Both the position numbers and the translations under genes were made by a program. From positions 1,240,001 through 1,304,000 of the forward strand of contig NZ_CP066370.1 in NCBI RefSeq assembly GCF_016406325.1: a stretch of DNA of 64,000 nt, read 5' to 3'. Shown in pieces: positions 43,540-53,797 of the stretch (positions are counted from its first letter, which is position 1; each line of letters starts with the position of its first letter). This DNA comes from Shewanella putrefaciens. GTDB lineage: Bacteria > Pseudomonadota > Gammaproteobacteria > Enterobacterales > Shewanellaceae. The notes below the pieces were generated by a model. The model saw only the letters and a list, made by a program, of their open reading frames with translations. It was not told the DNA's origin and searched no databases.

Positions 43540-45189
43540 ATGACGGAACACACTTTGAGTGAGCAGCAATTGAATTCGACACTGGGTAAAGCCGCACCAA
43601 ACGCGACACTTGATATTGTGGGGCCTGATATTCCTGGACAAGAGGTGATTTTTACCGACGGGGCTGTAGCCTTACTCGAATCTCTTTGCCGCGAGTTTGC
43701 TGGCGAGGTTCCTGTGCTACTTGCTAAACGTAAAGAAAAGCAAGCTCGCATCGATAAAGGGGGATTACCAGACTTCTTACCTGAAACCCGTGCTATTCGG
43801 GATGGTGCGTGGCAAATCCGCGGGATCCCAACAGATCTTCTTGACCGTAGAGTCGAAATTACTGGCCCCGTTGAACGTAAAATGGTGATCAATGCGCTTA
43901 ATGCTAACGCAAAAGTATTTATGGCCGATTTCGAGGACTCTTTAGCGCCAAGTTGGCAAAAAGTGGTAGAAGGCCAAATTAACTTACGTGATGCTGTTCG
44001 TGGTGATATCGAATATACCGCGCCAGAAACAGGTAAACATTACAAACTTGGCCCTCATCCGGCAGTACTTATTTGCCGTGTTCGCGGCTTACATTTGAAA
44101 GAAAAGCATGTGCAATTTAACGGTGAGTCTATTCCTGGTTCACTGTTCGATTTCGCACTGTATTTCTATCACAACTATCGCCAACTCTTAGCAAAGGGCA
44201 GTGGTCCATACTTCTATATTCCTAAGTTAGAAAGCCATATTGAAGCTCGCTGGTGGGCAAAGGTGTTTGCTTTTGTTGAGGAAAGATTTTGTCTTCAAGC
44301 AGGCACAATCAAATGTACTTGCTTGATTGAGACTTTGCCTGCCGTGTTCGAGATGGACGAAATTCTCTATGAATTGCGGTCTAATATTGTGGCACTTAAT
44401 TGTGGCCGTTGGGATTACATTTTCAGCTATATCAAAACATTAAAACGCCATAGCGACCGAGTGTTACCCGATCGTCAAGCTGTCACTATGGATACACCCT
44501 TCTTAAGTGCTTATTCAAGACTCCTGATTAAGACCTGCCACAAACGCGGTGCTTTAGCGATGGGCGGTATGGCAGCCTTTATTCCAGCAAAAGATCCCGC
44601 TCAGAACGAAGCAGTATTGCAGCGGGTTCGTCGGGACAAAGAGCTTGAGGCGCGTAATGGCCACGATGGTACTTGGGTCGCCCATCCCGGTCTTGCTGAT
44701 ACCGCGATGGGGATTTTTAACGAATATATAGGTCAAGATCATTGTAATCAATTACATATTACCCGTGATGTAGATGCTTCCATTCTAGCGGCTGAGTTAC
44801 TTAAAACCTGTGATGGTGAGCGTACAGAGCAAGGTATGCGTCTTAATATTCGTATTGCGTTGCAGTATCTAGAGGCGTGGATTAGTGGCAATGGCTGTGT
44901 ACCTATTTATGGTTTGATGGAGGACGCGGCTACCGCCGAAATTTCTAGAGCCTCAATTTGGCAATGGATCCAACATGGTAAGTCACTCTCTAATGGCAAG
45001 CTTGTGACTAAGCAACTCTTCAAGGACATGTTGGTGGAAGAACTCGCGAATGTGAAGGAAGAAGTGGGAAGTGACAGATTTACCAGTGGCAAATTCACCC
45101 AAGCGGCGGTGTTACTGGAAGATATTACTACCTCTGATGAGTTGGTCGATTTCTTAACTTTACCCGGTTACGAGATGCTAACGGCTTAA
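43540..45189 (+). CDS. aceB: Malate synthase A
   Basis: A 549-residue enzyme condensing glyoxylate and acetyl-CoA to malate in the glyoxylate shunt. The family block VFMADFEDSLAPSWQKVVEGQ is intact, as are KLESHIEARWWAKVF and CLIETLPAVFEMDEILYEL with acid residues for magnesium. NGHDGTWVAHPGL and the C-terminal YGLMEDAATAEISRASIWQW complete the fold. GGGAGGG precedes the ATG. It is followed 134 bp downstream by aceA, likely one operon. Confidence 0.97.
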   Translation: MTEHTLSEQQLNSTLGKAAPNATLDIVGPDIPGQEVIFTDGAVALLESLCREFAGEVPVLLAKRKEKQARIDKGGLPDFLPETRAIRDGAWQIRGIPTDLLDRRVEITGPVERKMVINALNANAKVFMADFEDSLAPSWQKVVEGQINLRDAVRGDIEYTAPETGKHYKLGPHPAVLICRVRGLHLKEKHVQFNGESIPGSLFDFALYFYHNYRQLLAKGSGPYFYIPKLESHIEARWWAKVFAFVEERFCLQAGTIKCTCLIETLPAVFEMDEILYELRSNIVALNCGRWDYIFSYIKTLKRHSDRVLPDRQAVTMDTPFLSAYSRLLIKTCHKRGALAMGGMAAFIPAKDPAQNEAVLQRVRRDKELEARNGHDGTWVAHPGLADTAMGIFNEYIGQDHCNQLHITRDVDASILAAELLKTCDGERTEQGMRLNIRIALQYLEAWISGNGCVPIYGLMEDAATAEISRASIWQWIQHGKSLSNGKLVTKQLFKDMLVEELANVKEEVGSDRFTSGKFTQAAVLLEDITTSDELVDFLTLPGYEMLTA

Positions 45190-45323
45190 GATAAAAATTT
45201 TGTACTGTTTATGTAATACGGAATGTGCAGTGGTGGGATAAAAGCCATCTAAACCTATGAGCAGAGTGAAACTGTGGGGCAGTTTCATGATAGCTACAAC
45301 CTGAAAGATAAAGGAGTGAGACA

Positions 45324-46646
45324 ATGACTAAGGCAACGCAGAATTCACGTCAAGAGCAGATTGATGCAATCAAAAAAGACTGGGCAGAAAACCCACGTTG
45401 GAAAAATGTGCGTCGTCCTTATACGGCGGAAGAAGTAGTGAAACTGCGCGGTTCTATTGTGCCAGAAAACACTATCGCAAAGCGTGGTGCGGCTAAGTTA
45501 TGGGAATTAGTCAATGGCGGGGCAAAAAAAGGCTATGTGAATTCACTTGGTGCATTAACCGGTGGTCAAGCGGTGCAACAAGCCAAGGCGGGTATCGAAG
45601 CGATTTACCTTTCAGGTTGGCAAGTGGCTGCGGATGCTAACTTAGCCGGTACTATGTATCCAGATCAATCTTTATACCCTGCTAACTCAGTTCCGGCTGT
45701 GGTATCACGGATTAATAATTCTTTCCGCCGTGCAGATCAAATCCAATGGGGTAATGGTGTCAATCCAGAAGATGAAGCATTTGTAGATTATTTCCTGCCG
45801 ATCATTGCCGATGCCGAAGCCGGCTTTGGTGGTGTATTAAATGCATTTGAACTGATGAAATCGATGATCGATGCAGGCGCTGCCGGTGTTCATTTTGAAG
45901 ATCAGTTAGCGTCAGTGAAGAAATGTGGTCACATGGGCGGCAAAGTATTAGTACCAACCCAAGAGGCGGTACAGAAGTTAGTCGCCGCCCGTTTAGCGGC
46001 AGATGTGAGCGGTGTAGAAACCTTGGTTATTGCCCGTACGGATGCGAACGCAGCCGATTTGCTGACTTCAGATTGTGACCCATACGATCGTGATTTCGTC
46101 ACTGGAGAACGTACTACTGAAGGTTTCTATCGGGTTAGAGCCGGCCTTGACCAAGCGATTTCTCGCGGTTTAGCCTATGCGCCGTACGCCGATTTGATTT
46201 GGTGTGAAACAGCCAAGCCAGATTTAGAAGAGGCGCGAATTTTCGCCGAAGCGATTCATGCTAAGTACCCAGATCAACTGCTCGCCTATAACTGTTCACC
46301 GTCTTTCAATTGGAAGAAAAACTTAGATGATGCCACTATCGCGCGCTTCCAACAGGCGTTGTCAGACATGGGTTATAAGTACCAGTTCATCACGTTAGCT
46401 GGTATTCATAACATGTGGTACAACATGTTTGATTTAGCTTACGACTATGCTCGTGGCGAAGGCATGAAGCACTATGTTGAGAAAGTTCAAGAAGTTGAGT
46501 TTGCTGCGGCCAAGAAGGGTTATACCTTCGTTGCCCACCAGCAGGAGGTCGGTACTGGTTATTTCGACCAAGTGACGACGGTTATTCAAGGTGGTCATTC
46601 ATCGGTTACCGCGCTGACTGGCTCTACCGAAGAAGAGCAGTTTTAA
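45324..46646 (+). CDS. aceA: Isocitrate lyase
   Basis: A 440-residue enzyme cleaving isocitrate to succinate and glyoxylate. The catalytic loop [14 protein letters not shown] is intact, with upstream [28 protein letters not shown] and downstream [22 protein letters not shown] lies 7 bp before its ATG. It works with aceB to let the cell grow on acetate or fatty acids. A strong terminator ends the unit. Confidence 0.97.
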   Translation: MTKATQNSRQEQIDAIKKDWAENPRWKNVRRPYTAEEVVKLRGSIVPENTIAKRGAAKLWELVNGGAKKGYVNSLGALTGGQAVQQAKAGIEAIYLSGWQVAADANLAGTMYPDQSLYPANSVPAVVSRINNSFRRADQIQWGNGVNPEDEAFVDYFLPIIADAEAGFGGVLNAFELMKSMIDAGAAGVHFEDQLASVKKCGHMGGKVLVPTQEAVQKLVAARLAADVSGVETLVIARTDANAADLLTSDCDPYDRDFVTGERTTEGFYRVRAGLDQAISRGLAYAPYADLIWCETAKPDLEEARIFAEAIHAKYPDQLLAYNCSPSFNWKKNLDDATIARFQQALSDMGYKYQFITLAGIHNMWYNMFDLAYDYARGEGMKHYVEKVQEVEFAAAKKGYTFVAHQQEVGTGYFDQVTTVIQGGHSSVTALTGSTEEEQF

Positions 46647-46722
46647 GCGATTGCTAAGGTCGATTTACCCGTAAGATGTTGTCAATGTAAACCCTGTTTA
46701 GCTGCATTGCAGCTGTTGTACC

Positions 46723-46759
46723 CCCGTGCAGTTCGCCTACATGAGCTGCACGGGTTTTT
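46723..46759 (+). terminator. Terminator of the aceBA operon
   Basis: A 9-bp GC-rich stem (CCCGTGCAG / CTGCACGGG) followed by TTTTT. Confidence 0.9.
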
Positions 46760-47037
46760 AAGTCAACACTTGTGACTTAACTTCCTACCCAGTAAGTTTT
46801 TGCTTGCCTGAGCTTGGCGACTCTATGAGTCGCTATTTTTTTCATCTTCATTACTGTGATTATTATGGTGCAATTCTGATCTAACTTAGTGCAGTATTTA
46901 GACTATTTTACAGTGACTTATTGCTATCGTGTTGTTATTAAAAGGCTATCAATTCTGGCCTAAATAATGCTGGTGTGAATACTGAAGTTTATTGCGCTAC
47001 AAAGCGATTTGTTGGCATTCACATTGAGGTCACCGCT

Positions 47038-47406
47038 ATGAAATATTACAGCCGCCGTTTAGTTAAACCCGAGCATTTAAATCCTGCAAATACGTTGTTT
47101 GGTGGTCAGTTACTAAGTTGGATTGATGAAGAGGCAGCCATCTTTGCGGCTTGCCAGATGAAGACGACTAGCCATGTCACTAAGTTGATCTCTGAAATCA
47201 ATTTTATGACACCAGCGCGCCAAGGGGATGTACTTGAATTTGGTTTAGAGTTAGTCAGTCTTGGACACAGTTCTATCACAGTGAGCTGTCAGGTACGTAA
47301 TAAGATGACACAGGCTCCAGTGGTGAGCATCGATAAGATGGTGTTTGTAAATGTCAATGCTCAAGGTTTACCTGTGCCACACGGTATTCGTGCTAATGCA
47401 GCTTAA
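47038..47406 (+). CDS. Acyl-CoA thioesterase, hotdog fold (YciA-like)
   Basis: A 122-residue thioesterase starting at ATG 47038 with GAGGT about 8 bp upstream; an upstream in-frame start at 46975 is unlikely. LVKPEHLNPANTLFGGQLLSWIDEEAA is the hallmark N-terminal block, with the catalytic aspartate/glutamate pair and the NTLFGG loop. SEINFMTPARQGDVLEF and VFVNVNAQGLPVPHG follow. It hydrolyses acyl-CoA esters. It stands alone after aceBA, with which it shares fatty-acid metabolism only loosely. Confidence 0.88.
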   Translation: MKYYSRRLVKPEHLNPANTLFGGQLLSWIDEEAAIFAACQMKTTSHVTKLISEINFMTPARQGDVLEFGLELVSLGHSSITVSCQVRNKMTQAPVVSIDKMVFVNVNAQGLPVPHGIRANAA

Positions 47407-47446
47407 TCAGCCTTGGGTATATTTGAACATCTACAGTTTTGAAATA

Positions 47447-47472
47447 CACAGTGACACCAAGGCGTCACTGTG
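47447..47472. terminator. Hairpin between convergent genes
   Basis: CACAGTGAC pairs with GTCACTGTG across an 8-nt loop. It lies between the stops of the thioesterase and lipoprotein genes. The T tract is poor. Confidence 0.5.
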
Positions 47473-47473
47473 A

Positions 47474-47683
47474 TTAGTCTTCTTTTGTTAAATCTTCTTT
47501 TACCGATTTCACCGCATCTCTTGATGCGTGTCCAATCGCCCTAGTGGTGTCACGAGTGGCGTGGCCTATCTCTGTGGTGACCTCTTTAGTCGTTGTGCCG
47601 ATGGCACGTCCCGCGTCTTTTAAATCCGCACAGGCCGTTGTGGCAAGCAATAGCGGGATTATAATGAGAGTCGCTTTATTCAT
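47474..47683 (-). CDS. Small lipoprotein with 11-residue repeats
   Basis: A 69-residue lipoprotein from ATG 47683. The signal MNKATLIIIPLLLATTAC ends in a lipobox-like TTAC. The mature part repeats an 11-residue unit three to four times: AIGTTTKEVTT, EIGHATRDTTR, AIGHASRDAVK, then SVKEDLTKED. Such undecad repeats form long amphipathic helices, as in LEA-like and some envelope proteins. Function is unknown. Its small size and stress-protein-like repeats suggest an envelope role. Confidence 0.75.
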   Translation of the reverse strand: MNKATLIIIPLLLATTACADLKDAGRAIGTTTKEVTTEIGHATRDTTRAIGHASRDAVKSVKEDLTKED

Positions 47684-47785
47684 CTTGATATCCATCCTTA
47701 AAGTGAGTCCCTAACGTTAACTGAAGCCAATATAACAGATAGTTTCAATTTGTTTAACGTCCTGATCAGGATGCTTGTGTCGCTT

Positions 47786-49084
47786 TTAGTGTAATTTTAG
47801 GTGCGGGTGAATAATACGGCTTATGCCTTTAGCAAACATGAGTAGGGTTCCCTTAGCGATGCCGTGTAGCTCAATTAAGTGTCTACGATACAGAGAGGTA
47901 TAAACAAAACGTGCAATTTTGCCCTCGACCATCACACCACCTCCGATAAAAGACATCAAGTTTCCAACAGTGTGGAATTTAGAAAGATTGACCAGTGAGC
48001 CTAAGTCTTTGTAAATATATTGATGTATTGCTTGTTTACCCTCAAGCATAAGCACAATATTGTCCGCCGTCATCAGTGCCATTTGTCTTGCCGATTGTCC
48101 GCGGGGAGGTACCCAAGTGCCATTGGGCTGAGGGCATGCCGCACAATCGCCAATGGCAAAAATATGGGGATCTCGGCTGGTTTGCATATTTTGTTTTACC
48201 AAAATCTGGTTGATGTGGTTGGTTTCTAATCCTCCAATTTCTTTTAAAAAATCCGGGGCTTTTACACCCGTAGACCAAATCACCATATCAGCAGGGATAA
48301 AAACATCATCCGTTGTTGTGAGTCCATCTGCGGTGACTTGATTGATCCGTGTATTGGTCATCACTTTTACACCAAGCGTTGAGAGTTCCTTCGCAACAGA
48401 ATCTGATATTTCTACTTTTTCAACTTTAGGCAGAATACGTTTATCCGCTTCGATTAACGTCACTTCGAGTAGATGTGCATCTATGTTGTAACCAAATCCT
48501 CGTAATTGAACCACCGCATGATGCATTTCTGCAGACATTTCTACCCCAGTCGCTCCCGCGCCAACCACTGCAATTTTAATCTTGTCGGCGAGTAGGCTGT
48601 GGCTGGCATAGCGAAGAAACTTATTGAGTAAAATTTTACGGATAGCCATCGCTTGTTCGGTATTATCGAGGAATTGACAATGCTCTCGTACGCCAGGGAT
48701 ATTGAAATCATTCGCGATACTCCCAATCGCAATTACTAAGTAATCATAGTCAATGCGGCGAGCGGGTAATAAGATCTCGCCGTTATCGTCACAAATGGCG
48801 GAGAGGATAACTTGTTTGTTTTGCCTATCAATATTAGTCATTGCCCCTTGCTGGAAATGGTAGCCATGTGCAGCGGCATGGCTACGATAACTTAGTGCAT
48901 CAATGCCGACATCAAGTGCGCCTGTTGCGACTTCATGTAGTAGGGGTTTCCAAATATGACTTTCAGCACAATCAATTAAAGTGATTCTGGCTTTTTCTTT
49001 ACGACCTAGTTTATGGCCTAATTTCGTCGCAATCTCCATCCCACCAGCACCGCCCCCGACAATGACTATGTTTGTGATGGTCAT
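47786..49084 (-). CDS. ndh: Type II NADH dehydrogenase (NDH-2)
   Basis: A 432-residue flavoprotein. NIVIVGGGAGGMEIATKLG binds FAD, and IKIAVVGAGATGVEMSAEM binds NADH. KPLLHEVATGALD, FAIGDCAACP and the quinone-site WVPPRGQSARQMA are typical of NDH-2. The C-terminal segment (LIELHGIAKGTLLMFAKGISRII) gives membrane attachment. It oxidises NADH and reduces quinone without pumping protons. Single gene. Confidence 0.94.
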   Translation of the reverse strand: MTITNIVIVGGGAGGMEIATKLGHKLGRKEKARITLIDCAESHIWKPLLHEVATGALDVGIDALSYRSHAAAHGYHFQQGAMTNIDRQNKQVILSAICDDNGEILLPARRIDYDYLVIAIGSIANDFNIPGVREHCQFLDNTEQAMAIRKILLNKFLRYASHSLLADKIKIAVVGAGATGVEMSAEMHHAVVQLRGFGYNIDAHLLEVTLIEADKRILPKVEKVEISDSVAKELSTLGVKVMTNTRINQVTADGLTTTDDVFIPADMVIWSTGVKAPDFLKEIGGLETNHINQILVKQNMQTSRDPHIFAIGDCAACPQPNGTWVPPRGQSARQMALMTADNIVLMLEGKQAIHQYIYKDLGSLVNLSKFHTVGNLMSFIGGGVMVEGKIARFVYTSLYRRHLIELHGIAKGTLLMFAKGISRIIHPHLKLH

Positions 49085-49461
49085 GGTAAAGCTCCTATTT
49101 ATGTGGGGTAAAGTTATCGGGTGAGTGAGCTAAAGAATTTTGCGTCACAAAATAGTAACAGTGGTCATCAGGTTCGGCAATTGAGCTGAAATTTGAGGTT
49201 AATAGTGTGAAATCTGAATTTTTGTATTATTTCTTTATGATTTTAAAGGTTTTTATATTTATAGGTTTGCAATAGTTATGATTGCTAACGATTGGCTTGA
49301 TAAGGAAATGTGATCTGGCGCTTGGTGGTAAGTTTGTAAATGTGCACTAGCTCACCTTGTTGTTTTGTTGGATTTTGGCGACAAGGCTGTTTTATTGAAA
49401 TCAACTTAGCAAAACGCCAGCGATTTAGGGCTGGCGTTGGTATAACGGCAGGCAGAGTTCG
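49085..49461. other. Intergenic region upstream of ndh
   Basis: No gene is visible. It contains the ndh promoter on the left and, at 49413-49438, the terminator of the gene to the right. Confidence 0.6.
49413..49438 (-). terminator. Terminator of the 123-residue protein gene
   Basis: A 9-bp stem (AACGCCAGC / GCTGGCGTT) followed by TTTT on the minus strand. Confidence 0.85.
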
Positions 49462-49833
49462 CTAGGCTTGTTCTAACTTAGCTAATCGTTGCTGATAATC
49501 TTCAATCAGGTGCTGCATAATTTCTTCTGGCGCGGCGTCATCACAGCATTCATCTAAAAATATTTTAAAAGTGACAAGGGCATGACCATCATTTTTAAGT
49601 CTATCACTCTGCATTGAAAAGTAGGCGTCTTCATTTTCAGCTTTACGAACCACAAATTTGCTGGTTTCGAAGGATTTATTGCCCGACAGTTCATGCCATT
49701 TGGTAATACGATTTAATGCAATTTCACAGGATTGGTTCATTTCAATATGATTTAACCAAGTAACGGGATGTTCAGGATCTTTGTAATGTGGACATCTAAC
49801 GGTGTAGTTATATACGTGAGTGATTGCTGTCAT
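49462..49833 (-). CDS. Protein of unknown function (123 residues)
   Basis: A soluble, acidic 123-residue protein that I do not recognise. It has several cysteines and histidines (VRCPHYKDPEHPVTW near the start and DECCDDAAPEE near the end) and a C-terminal helix (IMQHLIEDYQQRLAKLEQ). No signal peptide or membrane segment is present. Its own terminator and clean codon use support it as a real gene. Possibly a small cytoplasmic metal-binding or regulatory protein, but nothing in the neighbourhood tells. Confidence 0.7.
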   Translation of the reverse strand: MTAITHVYNYTVRCPHYKDPEHPVTWLNHIEMNQSCEIALNRITKWHELSGNKSFETSKFVVRKAENEDAYFSMQSDRLKNDGHALVTFKIFLDECCDDAAPEEIMQHLIEDYQQRLAKLEQA

Positions 49834-50201
49834 AGCGTACCTACCTGTTCGAGGATATTGTTGCCATCATAGGCATCGTTTTTGAATTCGGTCAATCATT
49901 AATTATGGCTATTTTTTGTTGGCTTTTTTACAGTGGTAAGGTTTGTTTTTGTATGGAAATTAACCTGTTACTTAGATTGGTTATGGTGCTATTTAGCATG
50001 AGTTTTTTACCAATAACTTTGTGCTAGATCTCAGTTTTAAGGTAAGTTTCGCATTTACTGAATTACTGATGAATAAAGCAACAATATTGGAATGTTGTGA
50101 TGGTAGCTGCCGTTGCATATTGATAGGCAACACATGATTAGCTTGATGGAGGTTAGAGAAAATTGGATAAGATAGCTAAGAAATGGCACTTAATAATGGA
50201 C

Positions 50202-50229
50202 AGGGGCCCATTCCTTAGAATGGGCCCCT
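50202..50229. repeat. Perfect 12-bp GC-rich hairpin
   Basis: AGGGGCCCATTC and its exact complement flank a CTTA loop. No T tract follows. It may be a structured RNA element. Confidence 0.7.
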
Positions 50230-50484
50230 CAGCTGGCTTCATCTTTTGCAGGGAAAAAGCGAACTGGGGCAAGTCTATCGGATCTGTTACAGTCTGTAAC
50301 CTACCGAGATCACGTTTTTTATATCATTTCGCTATGAATATTTGAGTCTCAGATCCTTTCTTCTTAAATATGCTGATTTGTGAGTGTTTTGTCAGTGTAA
50401 AAGCGCATAGATACTGACTTTTATGTTATTTTTTGTTGCCCAATTTTTAATATCTAATTGTCTTATAGAAATTGTGATAGGAAA

Positions 50485-50523
50485 GCCTCAATAGCGCGCG
50501 GATCATCCGTGCACTATTGAGGC
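50485..50523 (-). terminator. Long hairpin, probable terminator of the alcohol dehydrogenase gene
   Basis: GCCTCAATAG pairs with CTATTGAGGC, with a second inner stem (GCGCGGAT with ATCCGTGC, one G:U). On the minus strand it is followed by TTTCC. It lies 70 bp after the dehydrogenase stop. Confidence 0.7.
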
Positions 50524-50594
50524 GTAAATGAATTCATTGAAGAATGATGTCGCATTGACTTATGCGCATGACAGCGAATCGTTTCTCACGCAAA

Positions 50595-51743
50595 TTACAG
50601 CGCGTTAGTGAAGATCTGGCAGATCTCTGCGTGTGTCGCTTGTTTTGGGTTAGTAAAGCCACAGGCGTCTTTCAACGCGTTATCTGCAAGTGTTGGAATA
50701 TCTTCTGCTTTTACACCTAATAAGGTCAGGTTTTCTGGGATCTTAACTGAAACGGATAGCTTTTTAATTGCGCTAATCGCAGCATTGGCACCTTGTTCAT
50801 CTGTCATCGCAGAGACATCAACCCCCATCGCTTTAGCAATATCTTTTAAACGAGCGGGTACAACCTGCGCATTATACTCTTGCACATGGGGCAGCAGTAG
50901 CGCATTACAGACACCGTGGGGCAAATCATAAAAACCACCTAATTGGTGTGCCATGGCATGTACATAACCTAAACTGGCGTTGTTAAAGGCCATTCCTGCA
51001 AGAAACTGAGCATAGGCCATTTGTTCGCGGGCGTTGATGTCTTGACCGTTTTCAACTGCGTTGATTAAGTTTGCCTGAATTAATTCAATGGCCTTGATCG
51101 CGCAGGCATCGGTAATTGGGTTGGCTGCCGTAGATACATACGCTTCGACCGCGTGAGTCAATGCATCCATTCCTGTTGCTGCCGTTAGACTGGCGGGCTT
51201 TTTCAGCATTAACTCAGGATCGTTAACGGATAGTAAGGGGGTGGTGTGCTTATCGACAATTGCCATTTTTATATGGCGTGCTTCATCGGTAATGATACAG
51301 AAGCGGGTCATCTCACTGGCAGTGCCTGCGGTTGTGTTGATAGCGACTAATGGCAACTGTGGTTTAGCGGATTTATCTAGACCTTCATAGTCTTTAATAC
51401 TGCCACCATTGGTAGCGACAAGGGCAATACCCTTTGCGCAATCGTGGGGTGAGCCACCACCTAATGAAATCACAAAATCGCAGTTATTTGTTTTCAGCAA
51501 TGCTAAACCTGCCTCAACATTCGTGACAGTTGGGTTTGGTTGAACACCATCAAATATGGTTGCAGTTATGCCATTTTTACCAAGTTTTTCTGCAATTTCA
51601 CCCACTAAACCTATTTTAACAAGGGGTTTATCAGTGACAATCAAGGCACGTTTAAACCCTAAGGTTTTAATATCTCCGATAGCATCGTCTACTGCGCCTT
51701 GGCCTAATACATTGACAGAAGGAATAAAAAATTTAGCAGCCAT
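50595..51743 (-). CDS. adhB: Iron-containing alcohol dehydrogenase
   Basis: A 382-residue group III alcohol dehydrogenase. [22 protein letters not shown] binds NAD. Metal ligands lie in [25 protein letters not shown], with [14 protein letters not shown] before. Length and motifs are those of the Zymomonas AdhII/FucO/YiaY group. It interconverts ethanol or similar alcohols with aldehydes. A half-perfect CRP-like site (TGTGA-N6-TCGAA) lies 78 bp upstream of the start. A MarR regulator gene is divergent and may control it. Confidence 0.92.
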   Translation of the reverse strand: MAAKFFIPSVNVLGQGAVDDAIGDIKTLGFKRALIVTDKPLVKIGLVGEIAEKLGKNGITATIFDGVQPNPTVTNVEAGLALLKTNNCDFVISLGGGSPHDCAKGIALVATNGGSIKDYEGLDKSAKPQLPLVAINTTAGTASEMTRFCIITDEARHIKMAIVDKHTTPLLSVNDPELMLKKPASLTAATGMDALTHAVEAYVSTAANPITDACAIKAIELIQANLINAVENGQDINAREQMAYAQFLAGMAFNNASLGYVHAMAHQLGGFYDLPHGVCNALLLPHVQEYNAQVVPARLKDIAKAMGVDVSAMTDEQGANAAISAIKKLSVSVKIPENLTLLGVKAEDIPTLADNALKDACGFTNPKQATHAEICQIFTNAL

Positions 51744-52080
51744 AAAGTCACCTATTTACTTGTGATATAAAGTTGTTTTCTTTTCTTGTTACTAAACTAC
51801 CAACTTGACTGGGGGTAATTTGTGACACAGATCGAATTGAAGGCTTATTTGTAAGTGATTTCCCACTAAAGTTGGAGCTCGGTAACTAAATTGTGGTCTT
51901 TTATGACGAGAATTAGGCTAGATATACGATATGATTTTGAAGAGATTTATACAGCTTGAGTTTAATAGGCAAAAAGCCACATTTTATCTTTAACATGCCT
52001 CATTTTACTGAAATAAAGTGCTGGGATGAGTTCAATCTCACTTTCTGGTAAGGTGTTGAAGATAACTAGGGTAGGATTAT
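51744..52080. other. Divergent promoter region, alcohol dehydrogenase and marR
   Basis: No gene. It contains TGTGACACAGATCGAA at 51821-51836, whose left half is a perfect CRP half-site and whose right half is degenerate. Both promoters must lie here. Confidence 0.5.
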
Positions 52081-52557
52081 ATGGAAAAGTACGAACAACT
52101 ATTGATTTCACTGCGCCGGGTGATCCGCGCTATCGATATTCATTCTCGCCAATTGAACAAACATTCAGGTTTAACTGGGCCACAATTGATGGTGATGCAA
52201 AAAATTGCTCAACTAGATGCTCCCCTTGCAAAACAAGTTGCTGAAGAAATTACGTTAAGTCCTGCGACAGTGACCACCATTATTGATCGTCTCGAGGGGC
52301 GTGGTTTAGTGATACGCAAACGGAGTGATACAGATAAACGTAAAGTGCATTTATCTTTAAGTGATGCTGGGCGGAGCTTATTACAAGATTCACCGAAACC
52401 GTTACAAGATCACTTTATCAAGCGTTATCAAAATCTTGAAGAATGGGAGCAAAGCCAATTGCTTTCGGCGGTTGAGCGTATAGCGGTGATGATGGATGCC
52501 GATAAAATTGATGCCGCACCTATGCTTTTAGTGGGAAAAATCCAAGGGGATGAGTGA
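52081..52557 (+). CDS. MarR family transcriptional regulator
   Basis: A 158-residue winged-helix regulator. KHSGLTGPQLMVMQKIAQLDAPLAKQVAEEITLSPATVTTIIDRLEGRGLVIRKRS is a full MarR core, with DTDKRKVHLSLSDAG as the wing. The start has AGG about 6 bp upstream. MarR proteins respond to small aromatic or oxidant ligands, and usually repress a neighbour. The divergent alcohol dehydrogenase is one candidate target. Confidence 0.9.
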   Translation: MEKYEQLLISLRRVIRAIDIHSRQLNKHSGLTGPQLMVMQKIAQLDAPLAKQVAEEITLSPATVTTIIDRLEGRGLVIRKRSDTDKRKVHLSLSDAGRSLLQDSPKPLQDHFIKRYQNLEEWEQSQLLSAVERIAVMMDADKIDAAPMLLVGKIQGDE

Positions 52558-52652
52558 GAGTCATACCGCCAATATTGGTTAAGTTAAGCATTTTTAAGCT
52601 ATTTCACTTTCGTGCTGTATTGACTTAAAAGCAGGTACAACTCCTATAGCAC

Positions 52653-53285
52653 TTAATCTGTTGGACAGTGGGTTTCGGACACAGTGTTAATAAAAATCTC
52701 TTGTACAGGGGTGTCAATAAAACCGTCAACCGTTTTTGTTGGCACTATGCTTATCTGATCGACCACATCCATACCTTTTACTACTTTACCAAATACCGCA
52801 TAGCCGTAGCTGTTAGTCGACGCATCCAGTTGTGGATTATCCAAGATATTAATAAAAAACTGAGAGGTCGCAGAGTTTGATGCCTTGGTCCGAGCCATAG
52901 CGAGAGTGCCGCGTTTATTGCTTATCCCAATAGATGCCTCATTTTTAATCGGTGCGTCTGTAGATTTAGCGTTTAATCCAGTGGTAAATCCGCCGCCTTG
53001 AATGACGAAGTTATTGACGGTCCTATGGAATAAAGTTCCATTATAGAAAGACTTATCAACATAGTGTTTAAAGTTTTTCCCAGTGATGGGCATATTTGTG
53101 AGATCGATGGCCAACGTGAACTCACCTTTAGAAGTGTTCATAAGATAACAAATATCTGCAGATAACGAGGGAGGAATTGGATTTGGTGTAGGGGGTGTCG
53201 TCGTTGTTTCATCATCGCTTCCACCGCATCCCATTAATGCTATGGTCAAACTGCCAGCTAAAACGAATCCTGTTAACATTTTCAT
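52653..53285 (-). CDS. Lipoprotein peptidyl-prolyl isomerase (cyclophilin)
   Basis: A 210-residue lipoprotein. The signal ends in the lipobox LMGC. A threonine/proline linker (TTTTPPTPNPIPPS) leads to a cyclophilin domain from about residue 45. FYNGTLFHRTVNNFVIQGGG, GTLAMARTKASNSATSQFFIN and YAVFGKVVKGMDVVD are the family core. FHR and SQFF supply active-site residues. It accelerates proline isomerisation in the envelope. A few cysteines outside the core (DICYLMNT and ETHC) could form a disulfide. Single gene. Confidence 0.92.
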   Translation of the reverse strand: MKMLTGFVLAGSLTIALMGCGGSDDETTTTPPTPNPIPPSLSADICYLMNTSKGEFTLAIDLTNMPITGKNFKHYVDKSFYNGTLFHRTVNNFVIQGGGFTTGLNAKSTDAPIKNEASIGISNKRGTLAMARTKASNSATSQFFINILDNPQLDASTNSYGYAVFGKVVKGMDVVDQISIVPTKTVDGFIDTPVQEIFINTVSETHCPTD

Positions 53286-53797
53286 CCTAATATCCTTATC
53301 TTGAGTTATTTTCGTTACAGGTAGATTTAGAGCCTAAGATCGTTGATCGAACTCGAATGGCTTGATGTTTCTTTTTGATATCGACATTGAATGGTGACAG
53401 AGAATATGATCGGAGTTCAAGTTAGAAAGTACTTTTGATACAAAGTGTTGCAGCTTTTTATCGGTTGGTGATTCGGTTTTGCTATCGAAGGTGAATTAGG
53501 ATGCGCTCTCGCAATATCTAGGTTTTTTCCTCTCATTTATATCCACGCGCATTTTCGGCGCATTGCACCTTTTTTAATCATTTAGCGCTTCAATTTAGTG
53601 CACTTAAAGTATTTAACATCTACTTCAACGTCAGTTCATTTTGTGTTTTTAAGCAAAATAAATGACCAACTGACTGATTTATCAATTATCTTTCCTGTCA
53701 TATGGCTGAAATAAATCTGTCGTCATGTTGTTACTTTATGCTGGCATGGTTACTGCGTATCTAAAGCTATGGATGAGCAGTCGCGGAGGCGACAAAT
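53286..53797. other. 512-bp upstream region of the glycogen operon
   Basis: No gene is visible. It is AT-rich and must contain the promoter of malQ. I see no clear operator. Confidence 0.5.

Larger units (their letters stand above)
49834..50594. other. 761-bp region with two strong hairpins, no gene
   Basis: No convincing gene. A 60-codon frame from TTG 50163 with a distant GGAGG is not credible, because its middle is the hairpin. Also present is a perfect 7-1-7 palindrome (GTTACAG-T-CTGTAAC) at 50286-50300, which could be an operator. The structured part could encode a small RNA. Confidence 0.5.

Noticed and set aside
43398..43892. 164-codon minus-strand frame
   Set aside because: Antisense to the start of aceB.
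46975..47037. Upstream extension of the thioesterase
   Set aside because: No ribosome site at 46975, while GAGGT precedes ATG 47038 and the family starts near there.
50163..50345. 60-codon frame from TTG
   Set aside because: Its centre is a perfect hairpin and the ribosome site is 10 bp away; more likely structured RNA or nothing.
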